A stretch of 64,000 nucleotides of DNA from LMUY01 sp965199005 (GCA_965199005.1 CBDAQK010000006.1:310001-374000); one strand, 5' to 3'; positions 8,679 through 17,767 are shown, numbered from the stretch's first letter. Translations and numbers: made by a program. Notes: generated from the sequence alone by a model not told the origin.

Positions 8679-8852
8679 TCAGCGGGATGCGGCATCTTCA
8701 TCAAGATCTTGCAACACCTCTTTTGGTGCGCTTGGATCGAGCTTCTTTGCCTTTTCGATCAGTTGATCAGCCGCGGCTTCATCACCGTCCACCAGCTTCT
8801 CTAATGCCTGATCGGTAAGATCCAGTGCTTGGGTATGTTTGTCGTCAGCCAT
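8679..8852 (-). CDS. Small acidic helical protein of unknown function (57 aa)
   Basis: A short frame with an AGGAG ribosome-binding site six bases before its ATG at 8852 encodes a 57-residue, strongly acidic product. It begins MADDKHTQALDLT and continues with a helix EKLVDGDEAAADQLIEKAKKL. Heptad-like spacing of Leu, Ile and Val suggests a helical hairpin. The good ribosome site and the position just upstream of the SWIB-domain gene on the same strand make it likely to be real. I do not recognise the family; a partner role for the SWIB protein is only a guess from adjacency. Confidence 0.7.
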   Translation of the reverse strand: MADDKHTQALDLTDQALEKLVDGDEAAADQLIEKAKKLDPSAPKEVLQDLDEDAASR

Positions 8853-8924
8853 CGTCATCTCCTTTTTCTCTAGGGGAGACGCTCATCATCCGGATGGGTT
8901 TGCTCGCTCGCATTCAGTTGCGCA

Positions 8925-8963
8925 GCACCGGGTGGGGTGCCCTATACCCCACCATCCGTGCTC
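8925..8963. repeat. REP-like palindrome / terminator hairpin after hpf
   Basis: An 8-bp stem (8932-8939 with 8947-8954) and an outer 5-bp arm (8925-8929 with 8959-8963) form a hairpin immediately beyond the hpf stop on the minus strand. One arm plus loop (GGTGGGGTGCCCTA) is identical to 14 bases of the palindrome at 50893-50918 read on the other strand. It is probably a member of a dispersed palindrome family used here as a 3' end. Confidence 0.55.
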
Positions 8964-8964
8964 C

Positions 8965-9552
8965 CTAGTTGCTCGCCGAGGCCGGATCGATCCAGCCGAT
9001 ATGGCCGTCTGCACGACGGTAGACCACGTTCAACTGTCCGGTGGTGCTGTTGTGGAACATCATCACTTGTTGATCGGCCAAATCCAGCCGCATCACGGCA
9101 TCGCTGACGCTGAGATGGTCGATCGTGGTCGCCGTCTCCGCGATCACAGTGGCAAAGGCATGGGTGTGGCCGTCCGGCGGGGTGGCGACCGCCTCATCCT
9201 CCTGGCGCAGGATATACTGCCGGGCAGCCTGTGACCGTTCGCGGTTGGCCAAATCCCGGGCATGCTCGTTCACCCGGCGTCGATAGCGTCGAAGCCGCTT
9301 GGCGATGTGCTCGGCTGCGTCATCAAACGCACTATTGGCATCGGCTGCCTCACCCTCGCCCCGGAGTGTTAGCCCCCGGCCGGCATGGACGTTGATATCG
9401 CAGGTAAAAAAAGATCGCGCCCGGCTGAACGTGACGTTAGCCTCGAGCGCACCGTCGAAATACTTCCCAGCGATGGTGTCCAAGCCGTCGGATACGCGGG
9501 TACGCAGCGCGTCCGAAAGGTCGACCTGCTTGCCGGAAACCGTGATCTGCAT
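8965..9552 (-). CDS. hpf: Ribosome hibernation-promoting factor, long form
   Basis: HPF binds the 30S decoding region and, in its long form, pairs ribosomes into inactive 100S dimers during starvation. The N-terminal beta-alpha-beta-beta-beta-alpha domain (MQITVSGKQVDLSDALR to about residue 100) is followed by a linker and a C-terminal dimerisation domain ending in a strand-rich VVYRRADGHIGWIDP. The frame opens at 9567, but a GGAGG lies eight bases before the ATG at 9552 and only two before an upstream ATG, so 9552 is preferred (195 residues). It follows rpoN, the usual order in proteobacteria; no ptsN is seen next to it. Confidence 0.93.
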   Translation of the reverse strand: MQITVSGKQVDLSDALRTRVSDGLDTIAGKYFDGALEANVTFSRARSFFTCDINVHAGRGLTLRGEGEAADANSAFDDAAEHIAKRLRRYRRRVNEHARDLANRERSQAARQYILRQEDEAVATPPDGHTHAFATVIAETATTIDHLSVSDAVMRLDLADQQVMMFHNSTTGQLNVVYRRADGHIGWIDPASASN

Positions 9553-9588
9553 ACGCATCGCCTCCATTGTTATCCGGAAGGCACTTGC

Positions 9589-11079
9589 TCAGGCTGGCAG
9601 CGCCTTTTCCCGTTTACGCTGCACCGAACTTGGGATGCGCAGCGCGTCCCGGTATTTGGCCACCGTTCTTCGTGCAATGTCCACGCCTTCCCGGCGGAGG
9701 GCAGCCACGATTGCATCATCCGACAGGATATCCTCCACCGTTTCGGCTGAGACCATCGTGCGAATGCGTTGGCGAACCGCCTCGGCACTGTGGCTTTCGC
9801 CTGCTGTGCCGGCAATCGCCGTGGTGAAGAAGTATTTCAGTTCGAACGTGCCGCGGGGTGTCGCAATATATTTGTTGGCGGTCACCCGGCTGACGGTACT
9901 TTCATGCATTTCCACAGCATCCGCGATATCGCGCAGGATAAGCGGGCGCAGATGCGCGACGCCGTAGTGAAAGAACGCATCCTGGCGGCGCACGATTTCT
10001 GCCGAAACCTTAAGGATGGTTTGGGCCCGTTGTTGCAGCGACTTGACGAGCCAGTTCGCCGATGACAGCTGCTCGCCCAGAAACACCCGGTCTTCCCGTT
10101 TCGTGCGGGTCAATATGCGGGCATGAAATCCCTGGTTCACCAAAACGCGAGGCATCGTCTCGGGGTTGAGTTCGAGCAGCCATTCACTGCCTTCCTCGCC
10201 CCGAATCGGGGCGCGACGCATCAGGACGTCCGGCAGGATAGCGGCCACGGGGCCGGTGTCGAAGGCCGCGCCGGGTTTTGGATCCAGCATGCGGATTTCT
10301 GCGATCATGCCTGACAAATCCTCGGCATCGACGTCGCAAAGCTCGCGCAGCCGCCGCAGATCGCGCCGTGCGAGCAGGTCGAGGTTGTCGAGCAGCGCCT
10401 GCATCGCCGGGTCGAGCCGGTTCCGGTCGGCCAATTGCGCCGACAGGCACTCCCGCAAATCCCGTGCAAACAGGCCCGCCGGGTCGAACCGCTGCATACG
10501 GTTCCGCACGAACTCGACCCGTGCGGGCTCGATGCCTAGCGCATCGGCCAGCGTCGCGCTGTCCACCGCGACGCGGCCCGCCGGGTCCAGCAGGGCGATG
10601 AGATGCGCGCCGATCATGCAATCGACCCGGTCGGTGAAGCTGAGGCGAAGCTGCTGGCTCAGATGCTCGCGAAGCGACCTGGGGGCCTCCGCCAGATCAT
10701 CCATGCCACGGTCGTCGCCGTCGAAAGCGCGGCCGCCGCCCCCATCGCGGCTGAACGCGGCGGCGCCGTCGCCTAGGCTGCCGGCGTCGTAGCTATTGGT
10801 GTGGTCCGCCTCCGCCGCGTCAGGCAACTTCTCCCGCCGGAGTAGGTCGGCCGTATCCATATGGTCGAGCGTTTCAACCCGCTGATCGGGGGCAGGGCGC
10901 TCGGGGACGCCCTCCATCTTCTCGTCGCGTTCCAGGAGTGGGTTGCGTTCCAGTTCCTCCTCGATATAGGCGGCGACCTCGATATTGGAGAACTGCAGCA
11001 GCTTGATGGCTTGCCGCAATTGCGGCGTCATCACTAGCGATTGCGATTGCCTGAATTCGAGCCGGGGACCGATCGCCAT
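9589..11079 (-). CDS. rpoN: RNA polymerase sigma-54 factor
   Basis: Sigma-54 directs RNA polymerase to -24/-12 promoters that need AAA+ activators. The 496-residue protein has the Gln/Leu-rich activator-interacting region I (residues 1-50, MTPQLRQAIKLLQ), an acidic and variable region II (about 55-140), the core-binding domain, and the C-terminal DNA-binding part. The RpoN box reads ARRTVAKYR at residues 469-477 and contacts the -24 element. The lptB gene lies 11 bases upstream on the same strand and hpf follows, matching the conserved lptA-lptB-rpoN-hpf order. This organism should therefore have nitrogen- or motility-type sigma-54 regulons. Confidence 0.97.
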   Translation of the reverse strand: MAIGPRLEFRQSQSLVMTPQLRQAIKLLQFSNIEVAAYIEEELERNPLLERDEKMEGVPERPAPDQRVETLDHMDTADLLRREKLPDAAEADHTNSYDAGSLGDGAAAFSRDGGGGRAFDGDDRGMDDLAEAPRSLREHLSQQLRLSFTDRVDCMIGAHLIALLDPAGRVAVDSATLADALGIEPARVEFVRNRMQRFDPAGLFARDLRECLSAQLADRNRLDPAMQALLDNLDLLARRDLRRLRELCDVDAEDLSGMIAEIRMLDPKPGAAFDTGPVAAILPDVLMRRAPIRGEEGSEWLLELNPETMPRVLVNQGFHARILTRTKREDRVFLGEQLSSANWLVKSLQQRAQTILKVSAEIVRRQDAFFHYGVAHLRPLILRDIADAVEMHESTVSRVTANKYIATPRGTFELKYFFTTAIAGTAGESHSAEAVRQRIRTMVSAETVEDILSDDAIVAALRREGVDIARRTVAKYRDALRIPSSVQRKREKALPA

Positions 11080-11090
11080 GGGTCGGGAGC

Positions 11091-11843
11091 CTACAGGCTG
11101 AACCTTTCCCCAAGGTACACGCGCCGCACGTCTTCGTGCTTCACGACTTCCTCGGGGCGGCCTTCCATCAGCAACTGACCGTCGTGCATGATGTAGGCGC
11201 GGTCGATAATCTCGAGTGTTTCTCGCACGTTATGGTCGGTGATGAGCACGCCGATCCCGCGGTCTTTCAAATGGCCCACGAGGTCGCGGATTTCGCCCAC
11301 CGCGATCGGGTCGATACCGGCCAGTGGCTCGTCGAGCAGGATATAGCCGGGTTGGGTCGCCAAGGCCCGGGCGATCTCCACGCGCCGGCGCTCGCCGCCG
11401 GAGAGTGCCAGCGCTGGGGTACGGCGAAGATGTCCGATGCCGAATTCCGCCAGCAATTCGTCCAGCATCGTGTCACGCTTGTCGCCGTCCGGCTCCACCA
11501 CCTCCAGCGCGGCCATGATGTTGCCCTCTACCGTCAACCCGCGGAAGACGCTGGCCTCCTGCGGCAGATAGCCAATGCCCAGCCGGGCGCGGCGATACAT
11601 CGGCAGGTTGGTGATGTCATGCCCGTCGAGGCTGATCGAGCCGGTATCCGGGCGGACCAATCCCACGATCATGTAGAAGGTGGTGGTTTTGCCGGCGCCG
11701 TTCGGCCCGAGCAATCCGACGGCCTCGCCGCGGCGCACGTTGATCGACACGTTCCGCACCACGGGGCGCTTCTTGTAGGTCTTGCCGACCCCATTCGCCG
11801 TGAGCCCGGCGCCGCCGTCGATCACCCGCAAAGATGCGCTCAC
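11091..11843 (-). CDS. lptB: LPS export ABC transporter ATP-binding protein LptB
   Basis: LptB powers extraction of lipopolysaccharide from the inner membrane through the LptB2FG complex. The 250-residue ATPase has Walker A GPNGAGKT (46-53), the ABC signature LSGGERRR, Walker B YILLDEPLAGID and the switch histidine in LITDHNVRE. The distinctive C-terminal MEGRPEEVVKHEDVRRVYLGERF identifies it as LptB rather than another ABC subunit. It starts with GTG, overlapping the lptA stop as GTGA (11840-11843). LptF and LptG are not in this window. Confidence 0.96.
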   Translation of the reverse strand: MSASLRVIDGGAGLTANGVGKTYKKRPVVRNVSINVRRGEAVGLLGPNGAGKTTTFYMIVGLVRPDTGSISLDGHDITNLPMYRRARLGIGYLPQEASVFRGLTVEGNIMAALEVVEPDGDKRDTMLDELLAEFGIGHLRRTPALALSGGERRRVEIARALATQPGYILLDEPLAGIDPIAVGEIRDLVGHLKDRGIGVLITDHNVRETLEIIDRAYIMHDGQLLMEGRPEEVVKHEDVRRVYLGERFSL

Positions 11844-12886
11844 TTGGCTGTTGCTCCTGGCTTGGCAGGCTTTGGCGCGCCCGGCGCCGTATCATTGGCC
11901 TGGGCGTCGTTTGGCACGACCAAGCCCTCCACCCGCTGCCCAGGGTCGCGCACGAGGGTGGAGACACCAGTCCGCATATTGATCACGGCGTTGTCGCCGT
12001 TCAGTTGATTTTGCCCGCGGGTCATGTGTACATTGCCTGCAAGCCGGGCGATCCCCGTGTCTGGAATGTAGACGCCCTTGTCGGCGTGGATGATCTCCGT
12101 CGCGGTGCGGACTTCGACATGGCCGAACGCGTCCACCCGTTGCAGTTTGCCGCTAGCATCGGCCAGCGGGTCGGTGCCGGGTTTGGCCGGGGCGGCAGCG
12201 GCGACTTTCTGCACCGGGGCCGCGCCGGGTGGCGCATTCGGATCGACGGTGTAGCCCACCAGCACATCAGCCGTGAGCCTCCGTCCGTCGCTGGTGTTGA
12301 CGACGGCGTTGCCACGGCCGACCGACATGTGTTTTTGCGACCAATACTCCAGCGTATCGCGGGCGGACATGGTCTGCTGCGGCGTGATGATGTGGAGGTT
12401 ATGCCCAGTCATCACCAGGACCGCTTGGTCTATGTCGTAGACGGCGTGGTCGCCAAATGCCTGGTCAGTCGCCGTGTAGATGTGAACGTTTCCAACGGCC
12501 TCCAGCCGATATATTTCGTTGTTGCCGGTATCGGGCACCGCACTGGGGTCTGGGGTGGTGCCCGCAGCCGGCGCCTTCGGCGGTGTTGCTGCATCCGGGG
12601 TGGTGGCAACGGGCGAGGCGGCGGCTGGCGTCGCGGCGGCCGGGCTGGCTGGATCGGTGCCGGCCTTCTTGCGGTAATGCGCAATCAACTGGTCGGCCGT
12701 CACCGTCACCGTACCGCGCACCGCCTTCGCATCGCCCTTGGCGATGATCGTCTGCTCCTGCTGATGCCATTCCATGCCATCGCGGGACGTGACCTCTACG
12801 GGGCCGCCCTTGCTCATGTCGATGGCTTGCGCCCAGCTGGATGCAGGCACCAGCAACAGGCTTGCGGCGACCACCCAGCGCTTCAT
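11840..12886 (-). CDS. lptA: LPS transport periplasmic bridge protein LptA
   Basis: LptA oligomerises into the beta-jellyroll bridge that carries LPS across the periplasm. The chosen ATG (12886) overlaps the lptC stop and gives a signal peptide MKRWVVAASLLLVPASSWA. OstA-type beta repeats are visible (GGPVEVTSRDGMEW, QAFGDHAVYDIDQAV, GHVEVRTATEIIHADKGVY). The 348-residue protein is nearly twice the length of E. coli LptA. The extra length is mainly two Ala/Pro/Thr-rich inserts, at about 74-121 and 214-242, plus a similar C-terminal tail. The frame runs open upstream to 13162, but that part overlaps lptC. Confidence 0.9.
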   Translation of the reverse strand: MKRWVVAASLLLVPASSWAQAIDMSKGGPVEVTSRDGMEWHQQEQTIIAKGDAKAVRGTVTVTADQLIAHYRKKAGTDPASPAAATPAAASPVATTPDAATPPKAPAAGTTPDPSAVPDTGNNEIYRLEAVGNVHIYTATDQAFGDHAVYDIDQAVLVMTGHNLHIITPQQTMSARDTLEYWSQKHMSVGRGNAVVNTSDGRRLTADVLVGYTVDPNAPPGAAPVQKVAAAAPAKPGTDPLADASGKLQRVDAFGHVEVRTATEIIHADKGVYIPDTGIARLAGNVHMTRGQNQLNGDNAVINMRTGVSTLVRDPGQRVEGLVVPNDAQANDTAPGAPKPAKPGATAK

Positions 12887-13551
12887 TTCTCTGATCCGTT
12901 CAACACCAAATGCGATTTCCCGTCGAACTGGATGATGTTGCCCTTGTCGACCAGTGCAAAGCCTTGCGAGTCGAGGGTGCCGAAGGGTCCTTCGGCATGG
13001 GTCGGGTCGCTGCTGGTGGCTGCGCCCGCCTTGAGGTCCATTGCAACCGACTGCGTCTTCAATGTGACACCGTTGTCGCGATACAGCACCACGTCTCCGG
13101 ATAAGTCGAGCAGACCGGCGTGCTGAATATAGACGCCGTCCCTCGACTCGACGTAGGTCCACGAGCCGGTCTCGTTCACCAGGTCGCCCTTGGGCTGCAC
13201 CAGGTTGATCCGCTCTCCTCCGGCCTGCACGGCCTCCTCAGCCGTGATCGTGTAGGGTCGGTTGCGTGAGTCGATGCCATGATAGCGTACCTGCAACAGC
13301 TTCCCTGCTTGGAGATCCGCCGAAAGGCCGCCATGGCGGAAACGGAGCCGGCCATTGAACTCGTTCGCCAAATCCGGCCAAAGGGCCAGCAGGCTGAGCA
13401 GCAGCAAGGCGACGACCGGCAGCAGCCGCTTGCTCCACAGCACGGTGCGGCGGCGGCTGACAAGCTCGCGCTGCGTGGGAGCCTGGCGCACCCGCGATGC
13501 AGCGGTGCCCAGCCGATCGCTGCGCGGGCGCGGGAGCGGGGCGACCGTCAT
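12883..13551 (-). CDS. lptC: LPS export protein LptC
   Basis: LptC is the bitopic inner-membrane protein that receives LPS from LptB2FG and passes it to LptA. The 222-residue product starts at ATG 13551, which overlaps the kdsD stop. It has a basic cytoplasmic N-terminus, one transmembrane helix (LLPVVALLLLSLLALWP), and a periplasmic beta-jellyroll domain with repeats such as GVYIQHAGLLDLSGDVVLY and GVTLKTQSVAMDLKAG. The gene order kdsD-lptC-lptA-lptB with four-base overlaps at each junction fits one translationally coupled LPS operon. Confidence 0.93.
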   Translation of the reverse strand: MTVAPLPRPRSDRLGTAASRVRQAPTQRELVSRRRTVLWSKRLLPVVALLLLSLLALWPDLANEFNGRLRFRHGGLSADLQAGKLLQVRYHGIDSRNRPYTITAEEAVQAGGERINLVQPKGDLVNETGSWTYVESRDGVYIQHAGLLDLSGDVVLYRDNGVTLKTQSVAMDLKAGAATSSDPTHAEGPFGTLDSQGFALVDKGNIIQFDGKSHLVLNGSEK

Positions 13552-14525
13552 ACCACGCCCGCCCGCAACAGGTCGTGCACATGGACGATGCCGAGCGGGG
13601 TGCCAAGCCCGTCCACCACGAACAAGCTGGTGATCCGCCGCTCTCCCTCGTTCATGGTCCATAGCGCGTCTGCGGCCAGTGCGTCCGGCCGGATGGTGCG
13701 CGGGTTCGCCGTCATCACGGCACGAACGGGTTGGTCCAGCAAACTTGGCCCCATCGCGCGGCGCAAATCGCCATCGGTGACGATGCCGATCAGCCGATCG
13801 CGCTCCACCACGCCGACGCAGCCGAACCCTTTGCCCGTCATCAGCAGCAAAGCCTGTTGCATGGGCATGGCCGGTTCGGCCAGCGGCATCGCCTCCCCCA
13901 CGTGCATGATGTCGTCCACCCGGCGCAACTGTGCCCCCAGCCGGCCACCAGGATGGTAGGCGCGGAAATCCGTCGCCGTGAAGCCACGCCTGGTCAACAG
14001 GGCGACAGCCATCGCATCGCCTAGCGCAAGCTGCATCGTCGTGCTGGTGGTAGGGGCGGAGGTGACTGCACAGGCCTCGGGCGCTGCCGGCAGCAGCAGT
14101 ACGATGTCCGCCGCCAGAGCCAGGGTCGATCCGGCGCGCCCGGTCACCGCAATCAGCGGCATCCTGAAGCGGTGGGCGTGCGCCACCAAATCGGCCAGCT
14201 CGGTGGTCTCGCCGCTATTGGAGAGAAGCAGCAGGGCATCCCCAGGCTGCACCATGCCCAGATCGCCATGCGACGCCTCTGCAGGATGGACGAAGGTGGC
14301 AGGGCTGCCCGTCGATGCAAGGGTCGCCGCAATCTTGCGTGCGACATGGCCCGACTTCCCCATGCCCGACACGACGATGCGCCCAGCGCACCCGGCGAGC
14401 AGCGCAACAGCACGCTCGAAGTTCGCGTCGAGCGACGCGGCCAGGGCCCGTAGCCCAGCGGCTTCGATCCCCAACACGGATCGCGCGACATCAAGATCGG
14501 TGCTCGCGGCTGCAACGGCGCTCAT
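13548..14525 (-). CDS. kdsD: Arabinose-5-phosphate isomerase (KdsD/KpsF family)
   Basis: KdsD interconverts ribulose 5-phosphate and arabinose 5-phosphate, the first step toward Kdo of LPS; kdsA for the next step lies at 31 kb. The 325-residue protein has an N-terminal sugar isomerase (SIS) domain with RIVVSGMGKSGHVARK, ASTGSPATFVHPAEASHGDLGM and SNSGET, the phosphate-binding serine loop. Two C-terminal CBS modules follow (about 205-325), including IGIVTDGDLRR and TSLFVVDG. Length is typical. It heads the LPS-transport operon; 164 bases separate it from the divergent aldehyde dehydrogenase. Confidence 0.95.
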   Translation of the reverse strand: MSAVAAASTDLDVARSVLGIEAAGLRALAASLDANFERAVALLAGCAGRIVVSGMGKSGHVARKIAATLASTGSPATFVHPAEASHGDLGMVQPGDALLLLSNSGETTELADLVAHAHRFRMPLIAVTGRAGSTLALAADIVLLLPAAPEACAVTSAPTTSTTMQLALGDAMAVALLTRRGFTATDFRAYHPGGRLGAQLRRVDDIMHVGEAMPLAEPAMPMQQALLLMTGKGFGCVGVVERDRLIGIVTDGDLRRAMGPSLLDQPVRAVMTANPRTIRPDALAADALWTMNEGERRITSLFVVDGLGTPLGIVHVHDLLRAGVV

Positions 14526-14689
14526 GTCTGAATGGTATGGCCAGACGGGGATGTCCGGTCAATGCGCGCGATCGATTCTGAAGAGCTTGGCATCCAAAAA
14601 CCATGCCAGAGCGGCTGCATGTGTGGTACGGTTGCGTTGGACGGAAAGGCGCGTAGGTTGCCGCAAAACATAGCTACTGGGAGCTGAGC

Positions 14690-16123
14690 ATGTATTCCAA
14701 CACGCAATTGCTGATCGACAACGCCTGGGGTCCCGCGCAGGCCGGTAAGACGTTGCCCGTGCTCAACCCGGCGACCGGTGAGCAGATCGGCACCGTGGCC
14801 CACGCCGAACGGGCCGATTTGGACCGCGCGCTCGACGCTGCGGCCAAGGGGTTCGCCGTATGGAAGCGTATGTCGGTGGTCGACCGCTCCAAAATCATGC
14901 GCAAAGCGGCCGATTTGCTCCGCGAACGGCTCGACCATGTCGCGACCTTGATGGTCATGGAACAGGGCAAGCCGCTCGCCGAGGCGAAGGGCGAGACCGG
15001 GTTGGCACCGGAAAACATCGAGTGGATGGCAGAGGAAGGGCGCCGCTCCTATGGCCGGGTGATCCCGGCGCGGATGCCGGGCGTCTACCAGATGTCGCTG
15101 CGTGAGCCGGTCGGCGTGGTGGCTGCGTTCACGCCATGGAACTTCCCGATCAACCAGGCGGTGAAGAAGATCGCGGCAGCGTTGGCGGCTGGATGCGCCA
15201 TCATCGTGAAGGGGCCGGAAGAGACGCCGGCTAGCGTCGCCGAATTGGTACGCGCCTTCGTGGACGCCGGGGTGCCCCCGGGCACGGTCGGGCTGGTGTA
15301 CGGCATCCCATCCGAGATCAGCTCCTACCTGATCCCGCATCCGACCATTCGCAAGATCAGCTTCACCGGCTCGACCGCAGTGGGCAAGCATCTCGCCGCG
15401 ATGGCGGGCGCGCACATGAAGCGGGTGACGATGGAGCTAGGGGGGCATGCCCCGGCGATCGTGTTCGACGACGCCAATCTGGACGTCGCGACCAAGGTGC
15501 TGTCGGCCAACAAGTTCCGCAACGCCGGTCAGGTCTGCATCGCCCCAACCCGTATCCTGGTTCAGGAGAAGGTATACGAGGATTTCGTCGATCGCTTCAC
15601 CAAGGCGGCGGCTGCCGTGAAGGTTGGCAACGGCCTGGAAAAGGGCACCACGATGGGCCCGCTCGCCAATGATCGCCGGGTGCAGGCGATGGAAGGTTTC
15701 ATTGCCGATGCGGTCCAGCATGGCGGCGAGGTGCGGACGGGCGGTGGACGGATCGGCAACGTGGGTAATTTCTTCCAGCCGACGGTCATGACCGGCGTGC
15801 CGACGGATGCTCGGGTGATGAACGAGGAGCCGTTCGGCCCGCTTGCGGTCATGACCCCGTTTCGTGACATCGACGAGGCGGTGAGCGAGGCCAACCGGCT
15901 CGCCTATGGTCTGGCGTCCTACGCCTATACCAGCTCCGCCAAAACCGCGACGCGGGTCGCGGCCGAAGTGGAGTCAGGCATGATGTCGATCAACCATCAC
16001 GGCCTGGCGTTGCCGGAAACGCCGTTCGGCGGCGTGAAGGATAGCGGATACGGCTCCGAGGGTGGTGTGGAAGGATTGGAGGCTTACCTGTCCACCAAGT
16101 TCGTGACACAGGCGGGGATTTAA
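14690..16123 (+). CDS. NAD(P)-dependent aldehyde dehydrogenase, succinate-semialdehyde dehydrogenase-like
   Basis: This 477-residue aldehyde dehydrogenase has the complete catalytic set: the oxyanion Asn in FTPWNFP (147-153), the Rossmann loop FTGSTAVG (225-232), the general base Glu249 in MELGGHAP, and the nucleophile Cys283 in GQVCIAPTR. The sequence most resembles the class that oxidises succinate semialdehyde (GabD-like), but substrate cannot be settled from motifs. Other semialdehydes are possible. It stands alone, divergent from kdsD, with an imperfect hairpin downstream, so it is probably monocistronic. Confidence 0.88.
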   Translation: MYSNTQLLIDNAWGPAQAGKTLPVLNPATGEQIGTVAHAERADLDRALDAAAKGFAVWKRMSVVDRSKIMRKAADLLRERLDHVATLMVMEQGKPLAEAKGETGLAPENIEWMAEEGRRSYGRVIPARMPGVYQMSLREPVGVVAAFTPWNFPINQAVKKIAAALAAGCAIIVKGPEETPASVAELVRAFVDAGVPPGTVGLVYGIPSEISSYLIPHPTIRKISFTGSTAVGKHLAAMAGAHMKRVTMELGGHAPAIVFDDANLDVATKVLSANKFRNAGQVCIAPTRILVQEKVYEDFVDRFTKAAAAVKVGNGLEKGTTMGPLANDRRVQAMEGFIADAVQHGGEVRTGGGRIGNVGNFFQPTVMTGVPTDARVMNEEPFGPLAVMTPFRDIDEAVSEANRLAYGLASYAYTSSAKTATRVAAEVESGMMSINHHGLALPETPFGGVKDSGYGSEGGVEGLEAYLSTKFVTQAGI

Positions 16124-16162
16124 CATCGTCCGGATGAGCCGGCATTAGCAATTCCGAGGATA

Positions 16163-16188
16163 GAGCCGGCCTTGGAAAGGACTGGCTC
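16163..16188 (+). terminator. Imperfect hairpin after the aldehyde dehydrogenase
   Basis: A GAGCC/GGCTC arm pair with a partly matched upper stem lies 40 bases after the aldehyde dehydrogenase stop, between two convergent genes. There is no T tract, so it is only a candidate terminator. Confidence 0.35.
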
Positions 16189-16261
16189 CACCCATCACTT
16201 TCTCCTCCGGAAGAAGGCGAGGCCTGTCCTCGCCGTCAACCCTCCTCTAACACTGCGCGGT

Positions 16262-17767
16262 TCAAGGCGGCGCGATTTTGTTGAGCGCGGTCTGATAGGC
16301 GCTCGGGTGATCCAGCAGAAAACCAGCCGCATCCAGATCGGCGTCGCGCCCCTCTGCCGCCGGGCAGGCGTTGCGCAGTTCCACCACCTGCGCCACTGGT
16401 AAGGGTGCGCGAGCGGCGTTGTGCCGGGCAAGGGCAACTGCCAGGCTCTGATTTCCCTTCAGCAACTCCGCCAACTGCGCCCGTAGCGAGTCTTCGCCCA
16501 GGCTGGTGCACACTTCCGGCATGAGGCCCAGGCCCTGCAACGGCCAGCCACCCGGGGCCAGCACCCGGCTCCAGGTGACGAACAACTCCCCTCCATCGGG
16601 CAGCGGAGAAATGGTCTGCACCAGCCCTTTGCCGAGCGTTGCGCTGCCCACCGCCACGGCGCGGCCGTTATCCACCAAGGCCGCGGCCAGGATTTCCGCC
16701 GCACTCGCCGTCCGCCCGTCGACGAGGACAACGATTGGGCGGCCCATCGCGCCGTCTTGGCCCGTACCGCCGGTCCAGACATGGCTGCTTTGGGGGTTTC
16801 GGCCGGCCGTCGTCGTGACCAGACCATTGATGATCATTTCGCCCGCGATTGTGACCGCTTGGCGCAACAGGCCCCCGCGGTTACCGCGAAGGTCGATGAC
16901 CAGGCCACGAACCTTATGGCCCTCGAACGCGGCCTGCAAGGCGGCGGCGAACTGGTCGTCCGTATCGACACTGAAGCCGCTGACGTGGATCAGCACCACA
17001 TCATCCAGCCGTTCCGCGGTGACCGTCTGCGGCGGGACCAAGGCGCGCTCGATCTCGGCCTGCCGCGGGCGGCCGCGCGTACGCCAGACCAGGCGAACCA
17101 CACTGCCCTCCGGCCCGGCGACCCAGCCTGCCACGGTGGCCGCGTCCTCGTTGCGTACCAGGCGACCATCGACACTGATGATGCGGTCACCGGGGCGCAA
17201 ACCCGCATCATCGGCAGGGCTGCTGGGCGTGATCTCGCGGATCGTCACCACACCGCCGGCACGGACCAAGGTGATGCCCAACCCCGCCTGCCCGGACCGG
17301 CGGTCCCGTTCGGTATCCGCAGCACCCGGTGGAACGTAGCGGGAGTATGGGTCCAAATGGTTGAAGAGCTCATCGAAGAACGATTGGATCACGCCTCCGG
17401 TGCCGACTTGGCGGATGGGCTCCGATGCGGCGAAGGCAGCGGCAGACATGTTGGCGGCGAGCAGTGCCCAACCATCCACATCATCGCCTTTTGGGAGCGG
17501 CGCAGAGAACACGGGTTTCCCCGCCTGCAGCAGGCGCATTTCCTGCTCGCGGACCTCCGGCACGAAGGCCGGGTCAACCGCGGTGAGGCCGCGCAGCCCC
17601 CATTCCGTGAGCTGGGGTACGCCTTCGGCTTCCAGGGTGCGGGGAGCGATGAAGGCCAGCGCAGTCCCGAAGACGGAGGCAGCCATCGGTGCGTCGAAGG
17701 CCCCAATGGCGTGGACGGCGCCAGGGGCCATCCAAAGCAGCACAACCAGGAGTACGGCCCGGCTCAC
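16262..17767 (-). CDS. S41-family carboxyl-terminal processing protease with PDZ domain
   Basis: This 501-residue periplasmic serine protease begins with a signal peptide (MSRAVLLVVLLWMAPGAVHA). A PDZ domain spans about 155-245 (GLGITLVRAGGVVTI, AGLRPGDRIISVDG), followed by the S41 fold with DLRGNRGG at 292-299. The catalytic serine is Ser355 in GRTASAAEI and the lysine base is Lys380 in LGKGLVQT. Related Ctp/Prc proteases trim the C-termini of envelope and peptidoglycan-associated proteins. It starts with GTG, overlapping the rnr stop as GTGA, and is the last gene of the gltX-to-protease run. Confidence 0.9.
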   Translation of the reverse strand: MSRAVLLVVLLWMAPGAVHAIGAFDAPMAASVFGTALAFIAPRTLEAEGVPQLTEWGLRGLTAVDPAFVPEVREQEMRLLQAGKPVFSAPLPKGDDVDGWALLAANMSAAAFAASEPIRQVGTGGVIQSFFDELFNHLDPYSRYVPPGAADTERDRRSGQAGLGITLVRAGGVVTIREITPSSPADDAGLRPGDRIISVDGRLVRNEDAATVAGWVAGPEGSVVRLVWRTRGRPRQAEIERALVPPQTVTAERLDDVVLIHVSGFSVDTDDQFAAALQAAFEGHKVRGLVIDLRGNRGGLLRQAVTIAGEMIINGLVTTTAGRNPQSSHVWTGGTGQDGAMGRPIVVLVDGRTASAAEILAAALVDNGRAVAVGSATLGKGLVQTISPLPDGGELFVTWSRVLAPGGWPLQGLGLMPEVCTSLGEDSLRAQLAELLKGNQSLAVALARHNAARAPLPVAQVVELRNACPAAEGRDADLDAAGFLLDHPSAYQTALNKIAPP

